From Acholoe squamosa (lineage: Eukaryota; Annelida; Polychaeta; Phyllodocida; Polynoidae), in NCBI GenBank assembly GCA_949317995.1, contig OX439038.1, positions 62,001 to 126,000 of the forward strand: a stretch of 64,000 nt of DNA, read 5' to 3'. Below the pieces are notes generated by a model that made no database searches, was not told the origin of the DNA, and saw only the letters and a list, made by a program, of their open reading frames with translations. Shown here piece after piece: positions 1 through 12,900 of the stretch; the first letter of the stretch is position 1, and the number at the start of each line of letters is the position of its first letter. The position numbers and the translations under genes were made by a program.

Positions 1-150
1 ACTTTCAAGTAGCTTAACACGTTGAATATGCGATATACCACACACTGTTCCACATCATTTCTATTACACATAGTATGATGCTTTTTTTGAGAGATCTTTA
101 GCATTGGTTCCTATGGAAAGTAGGTCAAATGTCTGGGAAAACAGGCCAAT

Positions 151-206
151 TTACCATCGGGCAGAGGGACAAAGTACAGTACATGTGTCCCTCTGCCCGA
201 TGGTAA
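151..206. repeat. Type A palindromic hairpin
   Basis: Perfect 21 bp inverted arms, TTACCATCGGGCAGAGGGACA and its complement, around a 14 nt loop. Repeated at 2653-2708 and 5159-5214. Flanked by the CCTATGGAAAGTAGGTCAAA block that marks the whole hairpin family in this window. Confidence 0.93.
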
Positions 207-1012
207 CTTTATTGTGCAGTTATTTGTGAAGAAAATGAACTAGGCAGCCTACCACTACTTTGGTATGGTTTCAGTGAAAGTTTATTAAGAACATGGGCAT
301 TTCCGGAACCTTTTATAAGATTTAGCAGAACCTTCCACACATAGTGTGTTGCTATTGTGTGGTAGGCTATTTGTATGGTAAATAACGTTTTTTCCTCGTC
401 AACTCAACAGGGTATTTTTGTCCTCTTTCCCGTCGCTTGAGTGTGTGTGCACTAACACATTGGTTTATAAAATCTTGTTATGTAGTTCTTGCCGTGAAAG
501 TAACCTTAGGTATAGTAATTACCTAAATTAATAACCATGGCAACCAACATTATTTCACTTTGAGCAGCTGAGTATATGCAACGTGATTTAGGCACCTCCA
601 CATCGATCTATGAAATTGTGTAATGTAGTTCTCGCCATGAATATGACCTCAGGTATATAAATGGCGTAGCTTAATAACCATGCCAACCAGCATTATCTTA
701 CTCTAAAAACTCAACAGGGAATATATCTCCACTTTCCAGTCCCCTCAAATGTGTTTGTGTACCGACGCATTGATCTATTAAATCGTGTAGTTCTCGCACA
801 TGAATATGACTTCAGGTATAAAAATGGCGTAGCTTAAAAACCATGCCAACCACCGTGATGTAACTTTAAATACCCAACAGGAAATATATCTCCACTTTCC
901 CGTCCCCTCAAATGTGTGTGTGTACCAACGCATTGATCGATGAAATCAACCACCATTATTTAACTTTAAGTAGCTTTACACGTTGAATATGCAATATACA
1001 ATACACTGTTCT

Positions 1013-1019
1013 ACACACA

Positions 1020-1064
<45 letters not shown>
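1013..1064 (+). repeat. CA microsatellite
   Basis: About 52 bp of CA repeats with one TC interruption; equivalent tracts are at 3515-3570 and 6021-6054 in the other copies of the 2.5 kb unit. Confidence 0.95.
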
Positions 1065-1067
<3 letters not shown>

Positions 1068-1153
1068 TACTTTAATTGGTCAAGCTGCATTATGGTACCC
1101 CAAAAGAACACCAAAAGCACCTTTCTTGGTTACCTTACTACACAATTAGCCTT

Positions 1154-1203
1154 ACACCGGGTAGCGGGACACTTATGCCTTGTTTTGTCCCGCTACCCGG
1201 TGT
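1154..1203. repeat. Type B palindromic hairpin
   Basis: Perfect 18 bp arms, ACACCGGGTAGCGGGACA and its complement, around a 14 nt loop. Same hairpin at 3660, 6144, 7102, 8068, 13422 and 13800. The block TTTGACCTACTTTCCATAGG follows it, which is the type A flank in reverse orientation, so A and B are one family in opposite orientations. Confidence 0.93.
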
Positions 1204-2512
1204 TGAATTTGGCTGTTTTGCCAGATATTTGACCTACTTTCCATAGGGACCAATGTTAAAGCACTCCCCTAAACGACATCACCCTATGTAGAGTAAAAGA
1301 AATATAGACCATGAAAGAGTATGTCACATATTCACAGTTCACAGTGCTGAAGTTGGTTGGAGTAAATTAATGTTGGTTGTCATGGTAACACGAACACTCT
1401 TTCTGATTGGTCAAGCTAAACTTTAAGTAGGACAGTGCTGGTTGCCATGGTGATGAAGTTATTACATGCTTTACATACACATGCATGTTGTTCAAGGTTT
1501 ATTAAGTACATGGAACTTTCCGGAACCTTTTATAAGATTTACCAGAACCTTCCACACATAGTGTGTTGCTATCGTGTGGTGGGCTATTTATATTGAGCAG
1601 CTGAGTATATGCGACGTGATTTAGGCACCTCCACATTGATCTATGAAATTGTGTAGTTCTCGCACATGAATATGACCTCAGGTATATAAATGGCGTAGCT
1701 TAATAACCATGCAAACCACCGTCATGCTACTTTAAAAACTCAACAGGGAATATATCTCCACTTTCCAGTTCCCTTAAATGTGTTTGTGTACTGGTGCATT
1801 GATCTATGAAATCGTGTAGTTCTCGCCGTGAATATAACCTCAGGTATATAAATGGTGTAACTTAATAACCGTGGCTGGCAACCAGCATTATTTTACTTTA
1901 AAAACTAAACAGGGAATATATTTTCACTTTCCCGTCCCCTCACATGTGTGTGTGTGTACCGACGCATTGATCTATGAAAATCATGTAGTTCTCGCCGTCA
2001 ATATAACCACGGGTATAGAAATTGTGTAACTTAATAACCATGGCAACCAACATTATTTCACTTAGAGCAGCTGAGTATGTGCAACGTGTTTTAGGCACCT
2101 CCACATTGATCTATGAAATTGTGTAATGTAGTTCTCGCCATGAATATGACCTCATGTATATATATGGCATAGCTTAATAACCATGGCAACCAGCATTATT
2201 TTACTTTAAAAACTGAACAGGGAATATATTTTCACTTTCCCGTCCCTTCACATGTGTGTGTGTACCGACGCATTGATCTATGAAATCATGTAGTTCTCGC
2301 CATGAATATAACCTCGGGTATAGAAATTGTGTAACTTAATAACCATGGCAACCAACATTATTTCCCTTAGAGCAGCTGAGTATGTGCAACGTGATTTAGG
2401 CACCTCCACATTGATCTATGAAAATTGTGTAGTTCTCGCCATAAATATGACCTTAGGTATAGAAATGGTGTAACTTAATAACCATGGCAACCAGCATTAT
2501 CTTACTTCAAGT

Positions 2513-3521
2513 AGCTTAACACGTTGAATATGCGATATACCACACACTGTTCTACATCATTTCTATTACACATAGTATGATGCTTTTTTTGAGAGATCTT
2601 TAGCATTGGTCCCTATGGAAAGTAGGTCAAATGTCTGGGAAAACAGGCCAATTTACCATCGGGCAGAGGGACAAAGTACAGTACATGTGTCCCTCTGCCC
2701 GATGGTAACTTTATTGTGCAGTTATTTGTGAAGAAAATGAACTAGGCAGCCTACCACTACTTTGGTATGGTTTCAGTGAAAGTTTATTAAGAACATGGGC
2801 ATTTCCGGAACCTTTTATAAGATTTAGCAGAACCTTCCACACATAGTGTGTTGCTATTGTGTGGTAGGCTATTTGTATGGTAAATAACGTTTTTTCCTCG
2901 TCAACTCAACAGGGTATTTTTGTCCTCTTTCCCGTCGCTTGAGTGTGTGTGCACTAACACATTGGTTTATAAAATCTTGTTATGTAGTTCTTGCCGTGAA
3001 AGTAACCTTAGGTATAGTAATTGCCTAAATTAATAACCATGGCAACCAACATTATTTCACTTTGAGCAGCTGAGTATATGCAACGTGATTTAGGCACCTC
3101 CACATCGATCTATGAAATTGTGTAATGTAGTTCTCGCCATGAATATGACCTCAGGTATATAAATGGCGTAGCTTAATAACCATGCCAACCAGCATTATCT
3201 TACTCTAAAAACTCAACAGGGAATATATCTCCACTTTCCAGTCCCCTCAAATGTGTTTGTGTACCGACGCATTGATCTATTAAATCGTGTAGTTCTCGCA
3301 CATGAATATGACTTCAGGTATAAAAATGGCGTAGCTTAAAAACCATGCCAACCACCGTGATGTAACTTTAAATACCCAACAGGAAATATATCTCCACTTT
3401 CCCGTCCCCTCAAATGTGTGTGTGTACCAACGCATTGATCGATGAAATCAACCACCATTATTTAACTTTAAGTAGCTTTACACGTTGAATATGCAATATA
3501 CAATACACTGTTCTACACACA

Positions 3522-3573
<52 letters not shown>

Positions 3574-5018
3574 TACTTTAATTGGTCAAGCTGCATTATG
3601 GTACCCCAAAAGAACACCAAAAGCACCTTTCTTGGTTACCTTACTACACAATTAGCCTTACACCGGGTAGCGGGACACTTATGCCTTGTTTTGTCCCGCT
3701 ACCCGGTGTTGAATTTGGCTGTTTTGCCAGATATTTGACCTACTTTCCATAGGGACCAATGTTAAAGCACTCCCCTAAACGACATCACCCTATGTAGAGT
3801 AAAAGAAATATAGACCATGAAAGAGTATGTCACATATTCACAGTTCACAGTGCTGAAGTTGGTTGGAGTAAATTAATGTTGGTTGTCATGGTAACACAAA
3901 CACTCTTTCTGATTGGTCAAGCTAAACTTTAAGTAGGACAGTGCTGGTTGCCATGGTGATGAAGTTATTACATGCTTTACATACACATGCATGTTGTTCA
4001 AGGTTTATTAAGTACATGGAACTTTCCGGAACCTTTTATAAGATTTACCAGAACCTTCCACACATAGTGTGTTGCTATCGTGTGGTGGGCTATTTATATT
4101 GAGCAGCTGAGTATATGCGACGTGATTTAGGCACCTCCACATTGATCTATGAAATTGTGTAGTTCTCGCACATGAATATGACCTCAGGTATATAAATGGC
4201 GTAGCTTAATAACCATGCAAACCACCGTCATGCTACTTTAAAAACTCAACAGGGAATATATCTCCACTTTCCAGTTCCCTTAAATGTGTTTGTGTACTGG
4301 TGCATTGATCTATGAAATCGTGTAGTTCTCGCCGTGAATATAACCTCAGGTATATAAATGGTGTAACTTAATAACCGTGGCTGGCAACCAGCATTATTTT
4401 ACTTTAAAAACTAAACAGGGAATATATTTTCACTTTCCCGTCCCCTCACATGTGTGTGTGTGTACCGACGCATTGATCTATGAAAATCATGTAGTTCTCG
4501 CCGTCAATATAACCACGGGTATAGAAATTGTGTAACTTAATAACCATGGCAACCAACATTATTTCACTTAGAGCAGCTGAGTATGTGCAACGTGTTTTAG
4601 GCACCTCCACATTGATCTATGAAATTGTGTAATGTAGTTCTCGCCATGAATATGACCTCATGTATATATATGGCATAGCTTAATAACCATGGCAACCAGC
4701 ATTATTTTACTTTAAAAACTGAACAGGGAATATATTTTCACTTTCCCGTCCCTTCACATGTGTGTGTGTACCGACGCATTGATCTATGAAATCATGTAGT
4801 TCTCGCCATGAATATAACCTCGGGTATAGAAATTGTGTAACTTAATAACCATGGCAACCAACATTATTTCCCTTAGAGCAGCTGAGTATGTGCAACGTGA
4901 TTTAGGCACCTCCACATTGATCTATGAAAATTGTGTAGTTCTCGCCATAAATATGACCTTAGGTATAGAAATGGTGTAACTTAATAACCATGGCAACCAG
5001 CATTATCTTACTTCAAGT
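2513..5018 (+). repeat. 2.5 kb tandem repeat, copy 2
   Basis: Near-identical second copy of the unit at 11-2512. It is about 4 bp longer, mainly through a longer CA tract (3515-3570). The very low divergence implies recent duplication or ongoing homogenisation. Confidence 0.92.
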
Positions 5019-6886
5019 AGCTTAACACGTTGAATATGCGATATACCACACACTGTTCCACATCATTTCTATTACACATAGTATGATGCTTTTTTTGAGA
5101 GATCTTTAGCATTGGTTCCTATGGAAAGTAGGTCAAATGTCTGGGAAAACAGGCCAATTTACCATCGGGCAGAGGGACAAAGTACAGTACATGTGTCCCT
5201 CTGCCCGATGGTAACTTTATTGTGCAGTTATTTGTGAAGAAAATGAACTAGGCAGCCTACCACTACTTTGGTATGGTTTCAGTGAAAGTTTATTAAGAAC
5301 ATGGGCATTTCCGGAACCTTTTATAAGATTTAGCAGAACCTTCCACACATAGTGTGTTGCTATTGTGTGGTAGGCTATTTGTATGGTAAATAACGTTTTT
5401 TCCTCGTCAACTCAACAGGGTATTTTTGTCCTCTTTCCCGTCGCTTGAGTGTGTGTGCACTAACACATTGGTTTATAAAATCTTGTTATGTAGTTCTTGC
5501 CGTGAAAGTAACCTTAGGTATAGTAATTGCCTAAATTAATAACCATGGCAACCAACATTATTTCACTTTGAGCAGCTGAGTATATGCAACGTGATTTAGG
5601 CACCTCCACATCGATCTATGAAATTGTGTAATGTAGTTCTCGCCATGAATATGACCTCAGGTATATAAATGGCGTAGCTTAATAACCATGCCAACCAGCA
5701 TTATCTTACTCTAAAAACTCAACAGGGAATATATCTCCACTTTCCAGTCCCCTCAAATGTGTTTGTGTACCGACGCATTGATCTATTAAATCGTGTAGTT
5801 CTCGCACATGAATATGACTTCAGGTATAAAAATGGCGTAGCTTAAAAACCATGCCAACCACCGTGATGTAACTTTAAATACCCAACAGGAAATATATCTC
5901 CACTTTCCCGTCCCCTCAAATGTGTGTGTGTACCAACGCATTGATCGATGAAATCAACCACCATTATTTAACTTTAAGTAGCTTTACACGTTGAATATGC
6001 AATATACAATACACTGTTCTACACACACTCACACACACACACACACACACACACTAATACTTTAATTGGTCAAGCTGCATTATGGTACCCCAAAAGAACA
6101 CCAAAAGCACCTTTCTTGGTTACCTTACTACACAATTAGCCTTACACCGGGTAGCGGGACACTTATGCCTTGTTTTGTCCCGCTACCCGGTGTTGAATTT
6201 GGCTGTTTTGCCAGATATTTGACCTACTTTCCATAGGGACCAATGTTAAAGCACTCCCCTAAACGACATCACCCTATGTAGAGTAAAAGAAATATAGACC
6301 ATGAAAGAGTATGTCACATATTCACAGTTCACAGTGCTGAAGTTGGTTGGAGTAAATTAATGTTGGTTGTCATGGTAACACAAACACTCTTTCTGATTGG
6401 TCAAGCTAAACTTTAAGTAGGACAGTGCTGGTTGCCATGGTGATGAAGTTATTACATGCTTTACCTACACATGCATGTTGTTCAAGGTTTATTAAGTACA
6501 TGGAACTTTCCGGAACCTTTTATAAGATTTACCAGAACCTTCCACACATAGTGTGTTGCTATCGTGTGGTGGGCTATTTATATTGAGCAGCTGAGTATAT
6601 GCGACGTGATTTAGGCACCTCCACATTGATCTATGAAATTGTGTAGTTCTCGCACATGAATATGACCTCAGGTATATAAATGGCGTAGCTTAATAACCAT
6701 GCAAACCACCGTCATGCTACTTTAAAAACTCAACAGGGAATATATCTCCACTTTCCAGTTCCCTCAAATGTGTTTGTGTACTGATGCATTGATCTATGAA
6801 ATCGTGTAGTTCTCGCCGTGAATATAACCTCAGGTATATAAATGGTGTAACTTAACAACCATGGGAACCAGCATTATCTTACTTCA
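5019..6886 (+). repeat. 2.5 kb tandem repeat, copy 3 (truncated)
   Basis: Third copy, following the first two closely until about 6886, where it passes into a different block starting with AAGGTAAAAAGGAAAAATAT. Its CA tract is short (6021-6054). The last quarter of the unit is missing. Confidence 0.88.
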
Positions 6887-8600
6887 AGGTAAAAAGGAAA
6901 AATATACCCTTTTAAGTGAACTGGAAAAAACCTAAAATTTACTATACTTATATTCACGGCGAGAACTACATTACACCATTTTATAGATCCGTGTGTAACT
7001 GCCCACTATAAATGTAAGCTGCACACATAAGCTACACACATCCAAGGAACAACCGTTTAAGTGAACTGGGGAAAACCCAAAATCCCCATAGACATAGCCT
7101 TACACCGGGTAGCGGGACACTTATGCCTTGTTTTGTCCCGCTACCCGGTGTTGAATTTGGCTGTTTTGCCAGATATTTGACCTACTTTCCATAGGGACCA
7201 ATGTTAAAGCACTCCCCAAAACGACATCACCCTATGTAGAGTAAAAGAAATACAGACCATGAAAGAGTATATCGCATATTCACAGTGCTGAAGTTGCTTG
7301 GAGTAAAATAATTCTGGTTGTCATGGTTACACAGACACTCTTTCTGATTGGTTAAGCTACACTTTAAGTAGGACAGTGCTGGTTGCCATGGTGATGAAGT
7401 TATCCTAGGCAGCCTAACACTACTTTGGTATGGTTTCAGTGAAAGTTTATTAAGCACATGGAACTTCCCGGAACCTTTTATAAGATTTACCAGAACCTTC
7501 TACACATAGTGTGTTGCTATTGTGCGGTGGGCTATTTGTATTGAGCAGCTAAGTACGTGCAACGTGATTTAGGCACCTCCACACCTCCACATTGATCTAT
7601 GAAATTGTGTAGTTCTCGCACATGAATATGACCTCAGGTATATAAATGGCGTAGCTTAATAACCATGCAAACCACCGTCATGCTACTTTAAAAACTCAAC
7701 AGGGAATATATCTCCACTTTCCAGTTCCCTTAAATGTGTTTGTGTACTGATGCATTGATCTATGAAATCGTGTAGTTCTAGCCGTGAATATAACCTCAGG
7801 TATATAAATGGTGTAACTTAACAACCATGGGAACCAGCATTATCTTACTTCAAGGTAAAAAGGAAAAATATACCCTTTTAAGTGAACTGGAAAAAACCTA
7901 CAATTTACTATACTTATATTCACGGCGAGAACTACATTACACCATTTTATAGATCCGTGTGTAACTGCCCACTATAAATGTAAGCTGCACACAAAAGCTA
8001 CACACATCCAAGGAACAACCGTTTAAGTCAACTGGGGAAAACCCAAAATCCCCATAGACATAGCCTTACACCGGGTAGCGGGACACTTATGCCTTGTTTT
8101 GTCCCGCTACCCGGTGTTGAATTTGGCTGTTTTGCCAGATATTTGACCTACTTTCCATAGGGACCAATGTTAAAGCACTCCCCAAAACGACATCACCCTA
8201 TGTAGAGTAAAAGAAATACAGACCATGAAAGAGTATATCGCATATTCACAGTGCTGAAGTTGCTTGGAGTAAAATAATTCTGGTTGTCATGGTTACACAG
8301 ACACTCTTTCTGATTGGTTAAGCTACACTTTAAGTAGGACAGTGCTGGTTGCCATGGTGATGAAGTTATCCTAGGCAGCCTAACACTACTTTGGTATGGT
8401 TTCAGTGAAAGTTTATTAAGCACATGGAACTTCCCGGAACCTTTTATAAGATTTACCAGAACCTTCTACACATAGTGTGTTGCTATTGTGCGGTGGGCTA
8501 TTTGTATTGAGCAGCTAAGTACGTGCAACGTGATTTAGGCACCTCCACACCTCCACATTGATCTATGAAATTGTGTAGTTCTCGCCATAAATGTGAAATC
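6887..8600 (+). repeat. 966 bp tandem duplication
   Basis: The block beginning AAGGTAAAAAGGAAAAATAT at about 6886 recurs at about 7852 with a constant 966 bp offset, and the two copies of the downstream type B hairpin (7102 and 8068) show the same offset. The second copy runs to about 8600 and then diverges into single modules. No gene. Confidence 0.85.
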
Positions 8601-9383
8601 AGGTATATAAATGGTGTAGCTTAATAACCATGCAAACCACCGTCATGTTACTTCAAAAACTCAACAGGAAATTTATCTCCACTTTCCCGTCCCCTCAAAT
8701 GTGTGTGTACCGATGCATTGATCTATAAAATCATGTAGTTCTCGCCATGAATATAACCTCAGGTATAAAAATGGCGTAGCTTATTAACCATGGCAACCAG
8801 CATCATGTTACTTTAAAAACTCAACAGGGAATGTATCTCCACTTTCCCGTCCCCTCAAATGTGTGTGTGTGTACCGATGCATTGATCTATGAACTCGTGT
8901 AATGTAGTTCTCGCCGTGAATATGACCTCAGGAATAAGAAATGGCGTAGCTTAATAACCATGGCAACCAGCATTATCTTACTTTGTGTACCGACGCATTG
9001 ATCTATGAAATCATGTAGTTCTCGCCGTGAATATGACCTCGGGTATATAAATGGTGTAGCTTAATAACCATGGCAACCTACATTATTTCACTTTGAGCAG
9101 CTGAGTATATGCAACGTGATTTAGGCACCTCCACATTGATCTATGAAATTGTGTAATGTAGTTCTTGCCGTGAATATGACCTTAGGTATATAAATGGTGT
9201 AACTTAATAACCATGGCAACCAGCATTATCTTACTTGAAGTAGCTTAACACGTTGAATATGCGATATACCACACACTGTTCTGCATCATTTCTACTACAC
9301 ATAGTATGATACCGTTTTTAAGAGAGCTTTAACATCGGTCCCTATGGAAAGCAGGTTAAATATCTGGCAAAACAGGCTGATTT

Positions 9384-9438
9384 ACCATCGGGCAGCGACA
9401 CACTTTGTATGTAGGGTGTGTCGCTGCCCGATGGTAGA
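9384..9438. repeat. Type C palindromic hairpin
   Basis: Arms TACCATCGGGCAGCGACACA and complement with a loop of about 14 nt. The stem has changed relative to types A and B, and both arms have changed together so that pairing is kept. It sits next to the same CCTATGGAAAG flank. Confidence 0.9.
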
Positions 9439-9697
9439 TTTCAAAAGACTTAAAAGTGAAACAAATTGAACTTTAAAGTACTTTGTGGTTAAGTGCTTAA
9501 ACACCTATATTAGGTGGTGTGTTGCTACCCGATGGTAAGCAGGTTCCAATGCAAAATGTAAGAAGTGAAACAGATTACGTCTATTTGGTAAACTTTGCTA
9601 AACTTATATTCACCTACACACATACTAGTCTTAGTTAACAAGTTTATTCCACTAATTAAACAGATATGCTACTTAATAGCTGGTAAAACAAACTAAT

Positions 9698-9753
9698 TTA
9701 CCATTGAGTAGTAGGACAAGTTATAGTTTAAGTGTCCCGCTACTTAATGGTAG
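9698..9753. repeat. Diverged hairpin (type D)
   Basis: Arms ACCATTGAGTAGTAGGACA and TGTCCCGCTACTTAATGGT pair with two or three wobble or mismatched positions. Older-looking member of the same hairpin family. Confidence 0.8.
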
Positions 9754-9828
9754 GCTTTTCTTAAAAGACCTTTAATATTGAAGTCTATTGGGAAGGTGGG
9801 TTAAAGATATTGTAGAACAGGCCAATTT

Positions 9829-9883
9829 ACCATCCTTTAGTAATACACCTTATATAAAGTGTGTTGCTACTGGATGGTAAGCT
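9829..9883. repeat. Degenerate hairpin (type E)
   Basis: Outer arms TACCATC and GATGGTA still pair, as does ACACC/GTGT in the inner stem, but the middle is mismatched. A decayed member of the family close to the 3' end of the primase-helicase gene. Confidence 0.65.
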
Positions 9884-9973
9884 TCATTTATAGTAAAGTA
9901 AATGGCTTAGTACTATAACGTACAACATTAATTCACAAACAAACATAAAATAATTATTTTTTAAAGTTGTTTG

Positions 9974-12900
9974 TTAATCAGTGTCACTGTCACATAGTTC
10001 GAGCTCGTCGATGTTTTCATCGCTTAAACATGCATCTTCTTCTACTAATTCTAGCTTGTCACTGTTTTCCTCAGTGAACAATGTATCTTGATCTGATTGC
10101 TGTTCTTTAGTGGCTCCATTATCAGACATAGGTTTCTCCAAAGGCTCTTCATTCTCTTTTGAGGCTAAGACTTTTTGTCTTTTGTTTCCTTCCCACACCG
10201 CCACTGTAAACCCAGTCGGCTGTCCGCTCGAGTCTTTGGTTGTGTACATTGAAAACTCGTCGTAAGTTCTCTTGTTGGTTGACCTGTAGTTGTTCGAAAG
10301 ATGCCTGGGTGGAAAACCAGTAACAAACTGTGAAAATTCTAAATCATTGTACAACATCGATAGCATCTTACGGTTTATTCTCAAGTCCCTCTTTATACCC
10401 CTCGTTTTCTTGGGATCGACTGGATCTACAAACACGTGCACTGGCTTAATGTACCTATCTGTGTCTGGGTCGTACTGAGAAAATGCAACTGTCAGAGCTT
10501 CACGGACAGATATGGCACAATAAGTGCGATCTGAAGCCATGGTGCGATGGAGACGGTACTGTGTGGAGTGGTGATCGTTTAGGCATTTAAGGGCCTTGTC
10601 TACTTTCATGAGGCGATCTCCTTTTGCTGCGAGGGCTTCATCTTCCTTTTGAAAGTCTCGACCAAACCCGTTTGTTCTGACTGCATACTTCAAAGTTTTA
10701 TCAAGTATGCATCTCACTCGTGCCGTCAGTTGTATCATGTCGGCTAGAGGCGGGGTTCCACGTTTAACATCAATGAACAAATAAACTTCATCAAATTCAT
10801 CTAGAATGGATACCCCGGCTCCTAAAACATTAGTCGAAATTGCACATGTTGAAGTTTCAGCCCATCTCTTGATCGCCTCTGGCTTATCCACGTCGGTCGG
10901 GGTCATAGATGTTAAAACGCACACGTTGGGAACTAGGTTCTCCAGTCCCAGTCTTTTAAATGTCGCAACCACGGCACACTTTATCGAAATGGCCGTAATA
11001 GTAGAGGAAGCATAAACAACTACTCTTTTGTTTTTCTCGTAAACGGAATTTAACATTTCGTACATCAAATCGTCATATGATGGAAACTCTTCAAGGCGTG
11101 AAAACACAGAAGGAATCGGCTTCAGGCTGTCTTGTACCACAACAATGTCGACTGGATCCATTTGGAGTGCCACTTTTCTGTCCTTGGGATCGTAACGGGG
11201 CTTACCGTCTTTTATTAGATAAGCCTTTTTACTTAGCCACCTTCTCCACTCCTTAATACTTGTTGGTCCTTCTCCTTTAACTTTGGGAAGAAGCTGTGGC
11301 ATTTTAGTTTTATCAATATCATTCAACAAATCTTCTAAAGCGTCCGGCCATTCCCACATGGCAGTGTAGGCCTCTACCAGCTGTGGGGTCATTGCAGCTT
11401 CGATTAAAAACACTGTGCGAGCTTTCCGCATGCGACGTATGAGTTCAGTAACCACAATCACATCTTTTTCTACATCGATTTGAGTGTAGCATCCTTTTTG
11501 TACTCTCTTTGTCCATTCGATAAACATGTTACCTACACACATGGCCAGCTCGTCCAATATGAGAACGTCATGCTCCTCAGGAAGACATGTAATGGAGTTG
11601 ACACAGGCACTAGCAAACAAGCCATGCTTATCAGAATTTCTCATCAATTTGCTCTGATTTTCTGCCTGTTGAAGCAACTTGTCTTTTGAGTTGTGAAAAT
11701 AGGCTTTTGTAGTAAATGCTACTCGATTTCTACCCGTGGGACGCATTTTCTCCACAGCGTCAGCTGTATTTTTCACGAGTAACATTCTCGGTGCTAAATA
11801 GCCTACGTTTTTGGCCGTACCCCTTCGCAGTTGATCTGCTGCAAATTCCAATATGGCGTTCGTTTTGCCAACACCCATCCGTCCAGTAATACGTATGAGT
11901 CTTCTCCTTTCGTTGTGAGTGCCGGCAAATTTATTGTCTTTTTGACACATGGTCTGCACAAATTCTCGTAAATTTGTCCCCGTTTCAAGAACCATCCATC
12001 CATTAGACTTGGCAGGAAAGTTAAAAGGCACATTGTTACATTCATCGTTTAAAGCAGTTTTAAGGTCACCTGCACGCTGATCGATAACTGTACATTTGAG
12101 TTGCTGTCTCAGGTATTCAATGGCGTATGCACAGCAAGTCTTGTCTTTTGAGACGCCCTTCGCCCCATCAACCATGGCTTTTCTCTTCTCTTTGTTCTTA
12201 AAATCAGTCCACTCATACAGATACTCGTCCTCTAGTTCTTTTGAAGTGCAAAGTGAAGCAAGGACGGGCAAAAAGGCATCATGGAAGTCTATCTTTCTCA
12301 AACCCTTTGCGTCTAGTGCATCAGTTATATCCCGGTCAGATTTTATAAAAAGCGGTTCCTTTTTTTCAGACCCAGTATATTTAACTTTGTGAACAAGGTT
12401 CTTTTTAGTTTTAACCATATCAACCGTCCACTTTTGTCCACTGTACACTCGAAGTTCCCCTGGTATCTTTAATTTGTCTATAAATTCCGTGTCGACAGTT
12501 ACGTCCACTTTCCATCCTCCTTGCAGCTCTGTGTCTGCAGGTGATGTATTACTGCTGCTCAGCTTTTTCTCCAAAGTTAATGGCACACGCAGGTCACCTT
12601 TGTCCGACAGTTTACTTTGTCCAAGCATCCTAAAGTTACGGTTAGTGGTGTACACTTTAGTGTCTATGTCAGTGACTATTTCCCCTCTTTTATCAATGTA
12701 AGTAACATCATCACCATGCTTCCTTTTAAACCACTCCACAAACCCATACATGAACCTTTTCATGTCGGTTTTTACCCTTTTAAAAATGGCATCAGGGAAA
12801 ATAACATGGTAACTATGTTTTACACCTTCTCTGTGAGAGCTAGCAACCACTACATGGTCAAAAAATGACTTGTATTGAGCAAACTCTCGCATCCCTTTAA

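Larger units (their letters stand above)
11..2512 (+). repeat. 2.5 kb tandem repeat, copy 1
   Basis: The unit starting AGCTTAACACGTTGAATATG at position 11 recurs at 2513 and again at 5019, almost identical throughout. It contains one type A hairpin, one CA microsatellite, one type B hairpin and many X-box-like and CCAAT motifs. Copy-to-copy differences are single bases and CA-tract length. Confidence 0.92.
1..9250. repeat. Large non-coding tandem repeat region
   Basis: No believable gene is present here. The region is built from about 165 bp modules that share lines such as ATTGATCTATGAAATTGTGT, a GTAGTTCTCGCC block and a TTAATAACCATGGCAACC block, nested inside larger tandem units and interrupted by palindromic hairpins and CA tracts. 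The only ORFs (76 codons near 7227-7457 and the identical one at 8193-8423) lie inside a DNA-level duplication and include hairpin flanks, so they are not taken as genes. The make-up suggests a terminal or internal repeat region of a viral genome; which one cannot be told from this window. Confidence 0.9.

Noticed and set aside
7227-8423. Two identical minus-strand ORFs of 76 codons
   Set aside because: They lie in the 966 bp duplication and contain X-box and module sequence; identity reflects recent DNA duplication and not selection on a protein.
1-9250. CRISPR-like array
   Set aside because: Repeats are long, degenerate and tandem without regular unique spacers; no Cas genes in the window.
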